DNA of 64,000 bases, from NCBI GenBank assembly GCA_009377525.1, contig WHTW01000002.1, forward strand, positions 62,001 to 126,000, read 5' to 3'. This document shows, piece after piece, positions 33,903-42,944 of this stretch (positions within the stretch are counted from its first letter, which is position 1; the number at the start of each line of letters is the position of its first letter). The translations under genes were made by a program, and so were the position numbers. The notes under the pieces were generated by a model. That model saw nothing but the letters and a program-made list of their open reading frames with translations, was not told the origin of the DNA and did not search any database. The stretch comes from Rhodospirillales bacterium (lineage in GTDB: Bacteria; Pseudomonadota; Alphaproteobacteria; Reyranellales; Reyranellaceae).

Positions 33903-34667
33903 ATGATTCGCGGCATGTCGTTGTCCGGCTCTTTGTTGCGCTTCGTCCTGCCTAAAGCGGCACTCGAGCCCGAGCAACTGACCATTGTTCATGCCGACGA
34001 TACGCTGCCTGTGACCTTCGTGCGCAGCAGCCGCGCCCGCCGTGCCTCGCTGCGCGTCGACCCGGCCGGCCGCCGCATCGTGCTGACCGCCCCCCTGCGC
34101 ATGGCCCGCGGCACCGCCGTGGGCTTCGCCGAAGCGCAGGCCGGCTGGATCGCGGCCCGGCTAAACCGCCTGCCGGCCCGGCGGCCGTTCGCCGACGGCG
34201 CCGAGGTGCCCTTGTTCGGCGAGCCGCACCTCATCCGCCATCGCCCCGACAGGCGCGGCACGGTGTGGTGCGAGGTGGGCGAGATCCACGTCGCCGGCCG
34301 GCCGGAGCACTTGCCGCGCCGCCTACGCGACTGGCTGACGGCCGAATTGCGCCGCCGGCTGGTGCCGCTGGTCCATGCCAAGGCGCAACGGGTCGAGCGG
34401 CCGGTCAAGCGTATCACCGTGCGCGACAGCCGCTCGCGCTGGGGAAGCTGCGGGCCGGATGGCGGCCTGTCGTTTTCCTGGCGCCTGGTCTTCGCGCCGC
34501 CCGAGGTGCTGGACTATCTGGTGGCGCACGAGGTCGCCCATCTCGTGCATCTCAACCACGGCCCGCGCTTCTGGGCCCTGGCCCGCGGCCTGTGCGACGG
34601 CCCGATGGAGCCGCCGCAGGCCTGGCTGAAGGCCAACGGCGAGACGCTGCTGCAGTACGGCAGCTGA
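33903..34667 (+). CDS. YgjP-type zinc metallopeptidase (M48/DUF45)
   Basis: Encodes 254 residues (ATG 33903; ATG 33915 is equally possible). The zinc site is AHEVAHLVHLNHGPRFW, preceded by the family signature RDSRSRWGSCGPDGGLSFSW. YgjP-like proteins are small cytoplasmic gluzincin-like enzymes of poorly known substrate. After the stop a cluster of CTCTCCCC repeats begins. Confidence 0.88.
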   Translation: MIRGMSLSGSLLRFVLPKAALEPEQLTIVHADDTLPVTFVRSSRARRASLRVDPAGRRIVLTAPLRMARGTAVGFAEAQAGWIAARLNRLPARRPFADGAEVPLFGEPHLIRHRPDRRGTVWCEVGEIHVAGRPEHLPRRLRDWLTAELRRRLVPLVHAKAQRVERPVKRITVRDSRSRWGSCGPDGGLSFSWRLVFAPPEVLDYLVAHEVAHLVHLNHGPRFWALARGLCDGPMEPPQAWLKANGETLLQYGS

Positions 34668-34683
34668 TGAACGAGGAACGACG

Positions 34684-34807
34684 CTCCTCATGTTCCTCTC
34701 CCCCTTGGGGCCCCCAAGGGGAGAGGATAGGCGAGGGGGCAACACGAAGATTGCCTCCTGCATCACCTCCTCGCCTCTCCCCCAAGGGGGGAGAGGAGCA
34801 TGAGGAG
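34684..34807 (+). repeat. paired CTCTCCCC/GGGGAGAG hairpins
   Basis: Left and right ends form an inverted repeat (CTCCTCATGTTCCTCTCCCC and GGGGAGAGGAGCATGAGGAG). The left half contains its own hairpin, CCTCTCCCCCTTGGGG with CCCCAAGGGGAGAGG. It lies between the convergent YgjP-like and amidohydrolase genes. A single-hairpin relative is at 39836-39872. Confidence 0.75.
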
Positions 34808-34831
34808 TGGTGCATTCTGCCGTGGACGTTC

Positions 34832-36298
34832 CTAGTCCGCCGCAGCCCTCGCCGGCGCGACGTTCAACACCGCCGCCGCTTCCTTGGCGACCACCGTGCC
34901 CTCGAAGAAGCGCGGGTTCTGCTGGCCCCACAGCCGCACGGCATTGGTGAAGGTGAAGTCGCGGAAGTCGCCCGGCGTGATCAGCTCGTCCTCGACCAGC
35001 TCGTAGGCCTCGGGCACCGGGCTCAGCATGTCGGGCACGTCGAAGTGGCCGATGTCGGAGCTGAAGATGGCATTGATGCGCGCGCCGAACGGGTTGGCCT
35101 TGCCGAACGCCGTCACGTTCATCCGGTCGTCGGCCTCGCAGCCGAAGTAGTAGGGCTTGGCGTAGAGATCGATCCAGTCCTGCTTGCGCGCGATCTCGCA
35201 GGCCGCGAAATCGTCGAGCACCGGCACGCCACCGGTCAGGTCGTCCTCCTCGGCAGCCGGCCAGCCGTCGCGCTTGTCGAGCTCGGCCGCCATCTCCCCG
35301 TAGCCGTACTTGTCGACCAGGCTTCTCAGCAGCTTACGGTCGAGCTTCTTGGGGTCCATGTAGGCGATGCCCTTGGCGCCGCGCCGCTCCCAATGCTCGA
35401 TGAGGTCGGCGAAGAGCTGGCAGCCCCAGCCCACGCCGCCTTCGAGGAAGGCGAAGTTCATGTCGGGGAAGCGCCGCGTGACGCCGCCCAGGAAAAGGCC
35501 CTTGGCAATCGAATGCCCGGCGGCGGCGAAGTGGCCGATATGGTTGAAGGTGAAGTTGCTGGGCGAGTTGCGCAGGCCAAAGCCGCGGCCGCCGGCATGG
35601 AAGGTCGGCGCCATGCCGATCTCGCGGCACTTCTGCCAGAGCACGTCGTAGTCGTATGGGCTGTCGATGCCGAGATTCTCATAGGTTACGGCGAAGCGGC
35701 CGAGCGCGGGATCGAGATCCTTGCCCAGCGGTATGCGGCGGGCGAAGCCGCCACCAAACATGCCGACCTTCGAGCCGAGCTCCCTGGTGCAGTACTCGAG
35801 CTCGTCGATCGCCTCCTCGGGCGTCCACATCGGGATCACCGCGGCAGGCGTCAGCCGGTCTGAAAGCTTGGCGAAGTATTCGGCGGTGACGATGTTGAAG
35901 CCGCGGATCACCGCGCGCCGCGTCTCGTCGTCGGGAATGCGCGGAATGCCGAGGCCGGCGGTGGGATAGATCACGCCGAAATCGATGCCGAGTTCGTCGA
36001 GCCGGTCGTAGAGCATGCGCGGCATCATCGCCGTGGCGCGGTCGCGCGTGTTTGTCGACTGGCGCGTCCAGTAGCCCTCCATGGCGGCGCCGCGCTGCTG
36101 GCGCTCGGCGATCGACAGGCTGAGGGCATCGGGAATGCGCCGCTGGGCGGCCAAGAAGCCGTCGGCGGCCTTGTCGCCTGCGACCTTGCGCATGCGCTCG
36201 GCGAAGACCGGGTTGTATTCCACCCAGTGGCCGTCACCGTCGATGATGGGGTGCTTTACGCTGGAACGAACTTCTGCGGGGCTGCGATGAGAACTCAT
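34832..36298 (-). CDS. amidohydrolase family protein (metal-dependent, TIM-barrel)
   Basis: Encodes 488 residues from ATG 36298, preceded by GGAGG at 5 bases. The N-terminal motif PIIDGDGHWVEY is the variant metal site of the ACMSD-like amidohydrolase_2 family, and APTFHAGGRGFG, AFLEGGVGWG and SSDIGHFDVPD carry later ligand positions. Such enzymes do decarboxylation or hydrolysis of small organic acids. The substrate is unknown and no pathway genes are adjacent. Confidence 0.82.
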   Translation of the reverse strand: MSSHRSPAEVRSSVKHPIIDGDGHWVEYNPVFAERMRKVAGDKAADGFLAAQRRIPDALSLSIAERQQRGAAMEGYWTRQSTNTRDRATAMMPRMLYDRLDELGIDFGVIYPTAGLGIPRIPDDETRRAVIRGFNIVTAEYFAKLSDRLTPAAVIPMWTPEEAIDELEYCTRELGSKVGMFGGGFARRIPLGKDLDPALGRFAVTYENLGIDSPYDYDVLWQKCREIGMAPTFHAGGRGFGLRNSPSNFTFNHIGHFAAAGHSIAKGLFLGGVTRRFPDMNFAFLEGGVGWGCQLFADLIEHWERRGAKGIAYMDPKKLDRKLLRSLVDKYGYGEMAAELDKRDGWPAAEEDDLTGGVPVLDDFAACEIARKQDWIDLYAKPYYFGCEADDRMNVTAFGKANPFGARINAIFSSDIGHFDVPDMLSPVPEAYELVEDELITPGDFRDFTFTNAVRLWGQQNPRFFEGTVVAKEAAAVLNVAPARAAAD

Positions 36299-36382
36299 GC
36301 CGGCCTCCTGGAGCTGTCGATTCGCCAGATAGCCCGCAAACGCTAGTCCCGCCGGCACGACCGCGCAACGGGCGGCGGCCCG

Positions 36383-37630
36383 CTACCCGAAGCGACCAGG
36401 ATTGCACGCAGCGAGGGTCTCGGGCAGCTCCTCGCCCGCCATCTGGCGCGCGATCAGCCGGCCCGTCGCGGTGGCGAGCGTCAGGCCGACATGCTGATGG
36501 CCGTAGCCGCAATAGACGTTGGCGAGCCGCGGCGCGCGGCCGATCGCCGGCCGGAAGTCCGGCAGCGTTGGCCGCTCGCCGATCCAGCGGCTCTGTTCGG
36601 CGCCGCCGACGCCGGGGAAGATGTCCTTGAGATGCCGCACCAGCAGGTCGGCGCGATGCCACGACGGCGGCTGGTGCGGGGCGGCGAGCTCGACGGTGCC
36701 GGCGACACGCAGGCCTTCCTCCATGGGCGTGATGAAGAAGCCGCGCTCGGCCGGACTCACCGGCAACTCGAAGCGCACATTGTCCGGCGCCAGCATGACG
36801 TGATAGCCGCGCTCGGCGACCAGCGGCGCGTTGAAGCCCAGCAGTCGCGTCAGCTCGCCCGAGGCGCGGCCGGCGGCGATGACCACGGCCGTCGCCGGCA
36901 GGCTCTGGTCGGTGATCTCGACCGAGGTCACGCGGTTGCCATCGCGGCCGAAGCCGCGCACGCGGCCGCGCAGGAGGGTGCCGCCCTCGGCCGCGAAGCG
37001 CTCGGCCAGCGTCGTCACCACCTTGTAGGGATTGATGGTGTGCATGCCGTGCGAGTAGTGGACGCCGCGCACGATGCGCTCGCTCAAGCCCGGCGCCAAT
37101 TCGCGCGCACGGTTGCCGTCGACGATCTCGAACACCGCGCCTTTGGCCTCTTGCAGCGCGCGTTCCTCGCCGCCCGACTTGAAGGCCGCCTCGCTCTCGT
37201 AGACGTAGAGCGCACCTTTCGTCCGGAAGAGCTCGCCCAGGCCCGACGCCTGGATCTCGGCCTTCCAGGCGATGTTGGCCTCGGCCATCAGCGGCCCGAA
37301 GGAATCGACGCCCTTCCGGACCTCCTCCCGACTGTAGGCGGCGAGTGCAAAGCGCGCCATCCAGGGCAACAGTGCGAGGAAGCTGGGTGGATGGACGGTG
37401 AGCGGCCCATTGCGGTCCATCAGCATCTGCGGCACGCGCTTCAGGGTCGACGGCCGGGCGAGCGGCAGGACATGGTCGATGGCGATGAAACCGGCATTGC
37501 CGTAGGAGGCGGCGCGGCCGGGCTCGCCGCTGTCGATCAGGGTGACGGCATGCCCTTCACGCTGCAGGGCGCGGGCGGTCGCGGTGCCGACAATGCCGGC
37601 GCCAATGACGATGACAGGTTGGTCGTTCAT
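36383..37630 (-). CDS. D-amino-acid dehydrogenase-like FAD oxidoreductase (DadA family)
   Basis: Encodes 415 residues. The FAD-binding motif is VIVIGAGIVGTATARALQ at the N-terminus; PVSPAERGFFITPMEEGLRV and the C-terminal GYGHQHVGLTLATATGRLIA fit the DAO/DadA family. It would deaminate D-amino acids and pass electrons to the respiratory chain. The start overlaps the stop of the small upstream gene by 4 bases. Confidence 0.88.
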   Translation of the reverse strand: MNDQPVIVIGAGIVGTATARALQREGHAVTLIDSGEPGRAASYGNAGFIAIDHVLPLARPSTLKRVPQMLMDRNGPLTVHPPSFLALLPWMARFALAAYSREEVRKGVDSFGPLMAEANIAWKAEIQASGLGELFRTKGALYVYESEAAFKSGGEERALQEAKGAVFEIVDGNRARELAPGLSERIVRGVHYSHGMHTINPYKVVTTLAERFAAEGGTLLRGRVRGFGRDGNRVTSVEITDQSLPATAVVIAAGRASGELTRLLGFNAPLVAERGYHVMLAPDNVRFELPVSPAERGFFITPMEEGLRVAGTVELAAPHQPPSWHRADLLVRHLKDIFPGVGGAEQSRWIGERPTLPDFRPAIGRAPRLANVYCGYGHQHVGLTLATATGRLIARQMAGEELPETLAACNPGRFG

Positions 37631-37815
37631 CGAGCGAGATTAGCTCGCTTTGCGCCGCCCTTCACAGGTCGGTAGAAGAGCCCGCGCCTGGCGCCCGACC
37701 AGTCTAGAACTTCCGGGATGTCAGCCGTGTCAATTCGGGCTTCTGGCAAGGCCGCCAATGCCTTCAGTTCGGCGCGTCGCTTAGCGGCAGCGCTGCGCGA
37801 TTTCGCCTTTCTCAT
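37627..37815 (-). CDS. small BrnA-like antitoxin-type protein
   Basis: Encodes 62 residues from ATG 37815 (AAAGAGA upstream), or 72 from 37845. A basic N-terminal helix precedes [20 protein letters not shown] and LFYRPVK, a motif I know from BrnA-type antitoxins and related small alphaproteobacterial proteins. The usual C-terminal DNA-binding part is replaced by a short basic tail, and no BrnT toxin gene is adjacent. It may be an orphan or truncated antitoxin. It is translationally coupled to the oxidoreductase gene. Confidence 0.55.
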   Translation of the reverse strand: MRKAKSRSAAAKRRAELKALAALPEARIDTADIPEVLDWSGARRGLFYRPVKGGAKRANLAR

Positions 37816-37940
37816 TCGTTCTCTTTCAGGGCCTGACGAATGCATGGATCAGGACGATTCCGAGTCGGCTATACCAGCGGAAAATCTGCCGCCGGAGCAC
37901 CGTGATTGATTTGCTGCCGCGAATGACTATTTACGGGTCC

Positions 37941-38501
37941 ATGTCCCCACAATCCGAAACTTCCTCCGGGCCGGGCTGGCACGCCACGACCATTCTCTCA
38001 GTCCGCAAGGGCGGCCAGGTGGTGATGGCGGGCGACGGCCAGGTCTCGATGGGCCAGACCATCGTCAAGGGCAACGCCAAGAAGGTCCGCCGGCTGGGCA
38101 ACGGCCAGATCGTCGCGGGCTTCGCGGGCTCCACGGCCGACGCCTTCACTCTGTTCGAGCGGCTGGAAGCCAAGCTCGAGCGCCATCCCGGCCAGCTCCT
38201 GCGCGCTTCCATCGAGCTTGCCAAGGACTGGCGCACCGACCGCTACCTGCGCCGGCTGGAGGCGATGATGGCGGTGGCCGACAAGGACGTGTCGTTGCTG
38301 CTGTCGGGCTCGGGCGACGTACTGGAACCCGAAGGCGGCATCATCGCCATCGGCTCGGGCGGCAACTATGCGCTGGCGGCGGCGCGCGCCCTGATCGATG
38401 TCGACGGTCTCGATGCCGAGGCGATCGCCCGCAAGGCGATGGACATCGCCGCCGACATCTGCGTCTACACCAACCACAATCTCGTCATCGAGAAGCTTTG
38501 A
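37941..38501 (+). CDS. hslV: ATP-dependent protease subunit HslV
   Basis: Encodes 186 residues from ATG 37941; ATG 37923 and GTG 37902 (with GGAG upstream) are in frame. The catalytic threonine is in [13 protein letters not shown], exposed by removal of a roughly 15-residue propeptide, longer than in E. coli. [13 protein letters not shown] and [18 protein letters not shown] are family signatures. HslV forms the double hexamer proteolytic core capped by HslU, encoded next. Confidence 0.95.
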   Translation: MSPQSETSSGPGWHATTILSVRKGGQVVMAGDGQVSMGQTIVKGNAKKVRRLGNGQIVAGFAGSTADAFTLFERLEAKLERHPGQLLRASIELAKDWRTDRYLRRLEAMMAVADKDVSLLLSGSGDVLEPEGGIIAIGSGGNYALAAARALIDVDGLDAEAIARKAMDIAADICVYTNHNLVIEKL

Positions 38502-38506
38502 GTGAA

Positions 38507-39817
38507 ATGACCAACGACTTTTCCCCCCGCGAGATCGTCTCCGAGCTCGACAAGCACATCGTCGGCCAGCACGACGCCAAGCGCGCCGTCGCCATCGCGC
38601 TGCGCAACCGCTGGCGCCGCCTGCAGCTGCCCGAAGTGCTGCGTGAAGAGGTGCTGCCCAAGAACATCCTGATGATCGGGCCGACCGGCTGCGGCAAGAC
38701 CGAGATCGCTCGCCGTCTCGCCAAGCTCGCCAACGCACCGTTCCTCAAGGTCGAGGCGACCAAGTTCACTGAGGTCGGCTATGTCGGCCGCGACGTCGAG
38801 CAGATCGCGCGTGACCTGATGGAGGCGGCCCTCGACATGGCGCGCGAGCGGATGCGCAAGGACGTGCGCGCCAAGGCCGAGCTTGCCGCCGAGGGTCGCG
38901 TGCTCGATGCGCTGTGCGGCAGCGGCGCCAGCGAGGAGACGCGGCTGCGCTTCCGTCACAAGCTGCGCGCCGGCGAGCTCAACGAGCGCGAGATCGAGGT
39001 CGAGGTCGCCGACACCGGCGCCCCCATGCAGTTCGAGGTGCCGGGCCAGCCCGGCGCCTCGGTCGGCATGATCAATATCGGCGACATGCTGGGCAAGGCG
39101 TTCGGCGGGCGCACCAAGAAGCGCAAGATGAGCGTGGGCGAGTCCTACGAGACGCTGATGCGCGAGGAGAGCGACAAGCTCCTGGACCAGGAGAAGGTCG
39201 TGCGCGAGGCGCGCGATTCGGTCGAGCAGAACGGCATCGTGTTCATCGACGAGATCGACAAGATCACCGCCCGCAGCGAGTTACGCGGCGGCGGCGACGT
39301 GAGCCGCGAGGGCGTGCAGCGCGACCTGCTGCCGCTGATCGAGGGCACGACGGTGAACACCAAGCACGGCCCGGTGAAGACCGACCACGTGCTGTTCATC
39401 TGCTCCGGCGCCTTCCATCTCGCCAAGCCGTCGGACATGCTGCCCGAATTGCAGGGCCGTCTGCCGATTCGCGTCAGCCTTGCTTCGCTCAGCCAGGAGG
39501 ATTTCCGCCGCATCCTGACCGAGCCCGAGGCGAGCCTCGTGAAGCAATACAAGGCACTGCTGGCGACCGAGAAGGTCGAGCTCGAATTCAAGCCCGATGC
39601 CATCGACGAGTTGGCCAAGCTCTCGGCCGAGATCAACGAGGCGGTCGAGAACATCGGCGCGCGCCGCCTGCACACGGTGATGGAGAAGCTTTTGGAGGAG
39701 ATCAGCTTCACCGCCTCCGACAGCCCCGGCCGGAAGGTCGAGATCGACGCGGCCTATGTGCGCGAGAAGGTCAGCGCGCTGGCGAAGAACGCGGATCTCA
39801 GCAAGTTCGTATTGTGA
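38507..39817 (+). CDS. hslU: HslVU unfoldase ATPase subunit HslU
   Basis: Encodes 436 residues from ATG 38507, 5 bases after hslV. Walker A is GPTGCGKTE, Walker B VFIDEIDK, pore motif VGYVGRDVE, and the end NADLSKFVL is the conserved C-terminal tail that inserts into HslV. The I-domain (about 110-230) is present. HslU unfolds substrates using ATP and feeds them to HslV. Confidence 0.97.
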   Translation: MTNDFSPREIVSELDKHIVGQHDAKRAVAIALRNRWRRLQLPEVLREEVLPKNILMIGPTGCGKTEIARRLAKLANAPFLKVEATKFTEVGYVGRDVEQIARDLMEAALDMARERMRKDVRAKAELAAEGRVLDALCGSGASEETRLRFRHKLRAGELNEREIEVEVADTGAPMQFEVPGQPGASVGMINIGDMLGKAFGGRTKKRKMSVGESYETLMREESDKLLDQEKVVREARDSVEQNGIVFIDEIDKITARSELRGGGDVSREGVQRDLLPLIEGTTVNTKHGPVKTDHVLFICSGAFHLAKPSDMLPELQGRLPIRVSLASLSQEDFRRILTEPEASLVKQYKALLATEKVELEFKPDAIDELAKLSAEINEAVENIGARRLHTVMEKLLEEISFTASDSPGRKVEIDAAYVREKVSALAKNADLSKFVL

Positions 39818-39835
39818 CGCCCTGCTCTTCTCAGA

Positions 39836-39872
39836 TTCCTCTCCCCCTTAGCGGGGGAGAGGAGGCATGAGG
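39836..39872 (+). repeat. CTCTCCCC/GGGGAGAG hairpin
   Basis: CCTCTCCCCC and GGGGGAGAGG enclose TTAGC, followed by AGGCATGAGGA. It is the same family as 34684-34807 and lies downstream of hslU, where it may end transcription. Confidence 0.65.
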
Positions 39873-39887
39873 AAAGTGTCGAAGCGA

Positions 39888-40025
39888 TTAAAAGCAATAC
39901 GCCGCGACCAGGTCGATCAGATACGCCGGGCCGTTCAACCCCCACATCACGAACGACACCGCCACCGCGGCGACCACCAGGGAGGCGGCGCCCCACAGGA
40001 CGACGGAGCGCCAACCTTGCGTCAT
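39888..40025 (-). CDS. 45-residue membrane peptide downstream of the MFS gene
   Basis: ATG 40025 follows the MFS stop by a single base. The peptide begins MTQGWRSVVLWGAASL, continues with a hydrophobic stretch (about 8-30) and ends GLNGPAYLIDLVAAYCF. The ending PAYLIDLVAAYCF looks like a conserved tail of very small alphaproteobacterial membrane proteins. It is too short for ordinary gene finders. Function unknown. Confidence 0.6.
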   Translation of the reverse strand: MTQGWRSVVLWGAASLVVAAVAVSFVMWGLNGPAYLIDLVAAYCF

Positions 40026-40026
40026 G

Positions 40027-41274
40027 TCACGCCGGCTGCGGCACCGCGGCGGACCGCGAGAGTCGCTCCTCGACGATCGGCCAGTGCAGCAGAGCCGCGA
40101 TGATGCCGAGCGCGATCGAGATCCACCACATCATGTCGTAGTTGCCCTGCAGGTCGAACAGGCGCCCGCCGCCCCAGCCGCCGAAGAAGCTGCCGACCTG
40201 ATGGCCGAAGAAGACGATGCCGTTCAGCATGGTGAGATGGACCGGCCCGAAGATGAAGCTGACCAGCGCCGTGGTGAGCGGCACCGTGCCCAGCCACAGG
40301 AAGCCGAGCGCGCCGGCAAAGATCAGCACCGAGGCCGCCGACAAGGGAGCCAGCACGAAGCCCAGGAACACCAGTGAGCGCAGGAGATAGAGCAGCGCCA
40401 GAAGGTTCTTGCGCTTGTGTTGCGCGCCCAGCGTGCTCCAGATGATGGCGCCGGCGATGTTGAACAGGCCGACCATGCCGATCGCCCAGCCGCCGAGCTC
40501 GGCCGGCGACAGGTTGTAGCCGAACAGCGAGAGCCCGATGCCCTTGTCGGAGATGTAGGCCGGCAGATGGCCGCCGACGAAGGCGACGTGGAAGCCGCAG
40601 ACGAAGTAGCCGATCACCAACAGCACGTAGCTGCGCTGGCTGAACGCCTCGGACAGCGCCTCGCCGACGCTCTGGCCGCCGCCGCTCGCCTTGCGGTTGG
40701 CGGCGATCTCGCGGCTGTCGTTCAGCCCGACCGCCAGGAAGATCATGACCACGGCGATGGCCGTCAGCGCCCACATGGTCGGCCGCCAGTCGCCGAAATA
40801 GTTCTGCAGCACGGCTGCCAGAGGCACGATGAAGAACTGGCCGAACGAGCCGCCGGCCGAACAGATGCCGACCGCCAGCGCCTGCCTGGCGGGCGGCGCC
40901 ACGCGCAGGATCACACCCAGCACGGGCCCGAAGGAGGCGGCCGACAGGCCGATGCCGACCAGGATGTTGCCCAGGATCAGCATGAAGCCGTCATGCATGA
41001 CGGCCGTCACGACCATGCCCAGCACATAGACCACGCCGCCGCCGGCGATGGTCCAGGCCGAGCCGAAACGGTCGGCCAACCGGCCGGACAACGGCGCCAC
41101 GGCACCCATCAGCAGCATGGAAAGCGCGGTGCCGAAGGAGAACAACTCGCGGCCGACATGCAATTCGGCCGAAACCGGCTTCAGGAAGATGCCGAAGCTC
41201 TGGCGGACGCCCAAGCCGATGGTGAGGACGAGGAAACCGCACCAAACGGCGGTCCAATAGGAACGGGAGGTCAT
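40027..41274 (-). CDS. major facilitator superfamily transporter
   Basis: Encodes 415 residues with about 12 predicted membrane helices. The loop 2-3 motif is GRLADRFGSAW. SFGIFLKPVSAELHVGRELF near the N-terminus resembles the monocarboxylate/oxalate-type MFS carriers. The substrate cannot be assigned. The next small gene is coupled to its stop. Confidence 0.88.
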   Translation of the reverse strand: MTSRSYWTAVWCGFLVLTIGLGVRQSFGIFLKPVSAELHVGRELFSFGTALSMLLMGAVAPLSGRLADRFGSAWTIAGGGVVYVLGMVVTAVMHDGFMLILGNILVGIGLSAASFGPVLGVILRVAPPARQALAVGICSAGGSFGQFFIVPLAAVLQNYFGDWRPTMWALTAIAVVMIFLAVGLNDSREIAANRKASGGGQSVGEALSEAFSQRSYVLLVIGYFVCGFHVAFVGGHLPAYISDKGIGLSLFGYNLSPAELGGWAIGMVGLFNIAGAIIWSTLGAQHKRKNLLALLYLLRSLVFLGFVLAPLSAASVLIFAGALGFLWLGTVPLTTALVSFIFGPVHLTMLNGIVFFGHQVGSFFGGWGGGRLFDLQGNYDMMWWISIALGIIAALLHWPIVEERLSRSAAVPQPA

Positions 41275-41380
41275 TGGGGCAACTTGCGGGCGGGGCGAGG
41301 GGCTGACAAGGCGTTCGCCTTGGGCCTTTCCATAGAATTACTTCATGCCGTCACAAGCCACGATGTGGCACATATTGTCC

Positions 41381-42904
41381 ATGGCTCGACTGTGCTGGCG
41401 AGGCGGCTTGGCAGCATTCCTGTTCATTTTGGCAGGAAGCGCGCTTGCCGCACCTCGGCTGGAGCGCGAGCGGTGCAGCTTCAAGCCGCCACGCGGCGAA
41501 CGCGTCGAATGCTTCGTGCTGATCGTGCCGGAGAATCGCGGACAGCCCGAGGGCCGCGAGGTGCGCCTCAAGGTGGCGGTGCTGAAGGCCAAGCGCACGG
41601 CCAGCGCCGAGCCCCTGGTCTATCTCTCCGGCGGCCCGGGTGATGCGCCGCTGGTCGCCTCGTCGCCTGGCGCCGATGCGCTGGCCGAAGGCGACTGGTG
41701 GAACGAGACCGCCAACATCCGCCGCAAGCGCGATGTCGTCATCCTGAGCCAGCGCGGCGCGGGCGGCGCCACGCCCAATCTCGACTGCTTCGATCCGCGC
41801 ACCAGCGAGCCCGCCAAGGCGCGCCGCCGCGCCGTGACCGAAGAGCAGGAGCGCGATATCCTGACCCGCTGCCGTTCCGGCCTCGAGCGGCGCAAGATCG
41901 ACCTCGGCATGTACACCACGCCGGCGCTGGCCGACGACGTGGCCGATCTCGCCGCCGCCATGTCGCTTAGCCGCATCAACATCTATGGCGTCTCCTACGG
42001 CACGCGCTGGGCGCTGGAGGTGATGCGGCGCCATCCCAACCTGGTGCGCGCCGCCGTGCTCGACGGCGTCTACCCGCCGCAGGTCAACGGCGAGCAGAAC
42101 GAGCCCGAGATCGTGCGCCGCGCCTTCGAGCGACTCTACACCGACTGCGCCGCCGACACGCTGTGCCGCCAGCGCCATCCGGGCCTGCGCGCAACGGTCG
42201 AAGGATCGATCGAAGCCGCACAGGCCAAGCCGCTGGAGCTCACGCTGCAGCTCGAGGATGGCCCGCAATCGGTGCGGCTCGACGGGCCCAAGCTCCTGAT
42301 GGTGCTGCTGCACATGATGCGCGAGGGCGAGGCGGCGCTGGTCCCAGACACGGTCAGCGCCATCCAGCGCAACGACCTCAGGTTGCTGAAAATGTTCGCC
42401 GAGGACCTGGAGAGCAATGACGGCGGCCTGCTCGAGCAGAACGCCCAGCAGTTCGACGGTCTCTACAACAGCATCGAATGCCGCGAGACCTGGGCCGCCG
42501 TCGACCGTGCGGCGCGGCGCAAGCAAATCGAAGCGAGCGGCGTCTATGGTCTCACCGCCAAGACCAGCAAGTCGCCGGCCTTCTGTCCGGTGTGGCGCGT
42601 GGCGCGCGCACCCGCCTCCGAGCGCCAGCCGGTCAAGGCCGCTACGCCGACGCTGCTCTTGAGCGGCACCTACGACTGGCTGACGCCGCCGGCGTGGGGC
42701 CGCGAGGCCGCCCGGCATCTTGCGTCATCGCGCCATGTCGTGTTCCGCGCCCAGGGGCATGGCGTGGTCGTGCAGGACCCGTGCGCGGCCCGCCTGCGCG
42801 ACGTCTTCATCGACGATCCCGAGCCCAAGCGGGCGCTGCCCTGCCGCGCCGACACGCCGCCGAATTTCGGCGCGGCATATGAACGAGCGCGCAATCTTCC
42901 TTGA
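41381..42904 (+). CDS. exported alpha/beta hydrolase (tripeptidyl-aminopeptidase-like)
   Basis: Encodes 507 residues from ATG 41381, chosen because it starts a good signal peptide (ARLCWRGGLAAFLFILAGSA); ATG 41345 and 41363 are alternatives. The oxyanion motif is YLSGGPGDAP, the nucleophile serine is in IYGVSYGTRWALEV, the acid is in LLLSGTYDWLTPP and the histidine in RAQGHGVV. Several cysteines suggest disulfides in the periplasm. It probably cleaves peptides or esters outside the cytoplasm. Confidence 0.85.
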   Translation: MARLCWRGGLAAFLFILAGSALAAPRLERERCSFKPPRGERVECFVLIVPENRGQPEGREVRLKVAVLKAKRTASAEPLVYLSGGPGDAPLVASSPGADALAEGDWWNETANIRRKRDVVILSQRGAGGATPNLDCFDPRTSEPAKARRRAVTEEQERDILTRCRSGLERRKIDLGMYTTPALADDVADLAAAMSLSRINIYGVSYGTRWALEVMRRHPNLVRAAVLDGVYPPQVNGEQNEPEIVRRAFERLYTDCAADTLCRQRHPGLRATVEGSIEAAQAKPLELTLQLEDGPQSVRLDGPKLLMVLLHMMREGEAALVPDTVSAIQRNDLRLLKMFAEDLESNDGGLLEQNAQQFDGLYNSIECRETWAAVDRAARRKQIEASGVYGLTAKTSKSPAFCPVWRVARAPASERQPVKAATPTLLLSGTYDWLTPPAWGREAARHLASSRHVVFRAQGHGVVVQDPCAARLRDVFIDDPEPKRALPCRADTPPNFGAAYERARNLP

Positions 42905-42907
42905 ATT

Positions 42908-42935
42908 GGAGCGCGGACCTGGAGGTCCGCGCTCC
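42908..42935 (+). repeat. perfect 12-bp palindrome, GCGGACC family
   Basis: GGAGCGCGGACC and GGTCCGCGCTCC enclose TGGA. It lies between the convergent hydrolase and dctM-like genes with no T-run. A sister copy is at 44802-44829. Confidence 0.75.
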
Positions 42936-42944
42936 GTATGATCG

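Noticed and set aside
34684-34807. CRISPR-like array of CTCTCCCC repeats
   Set aside because: The repeats are inverted, not direct, with no regular spacers and no cas genes.
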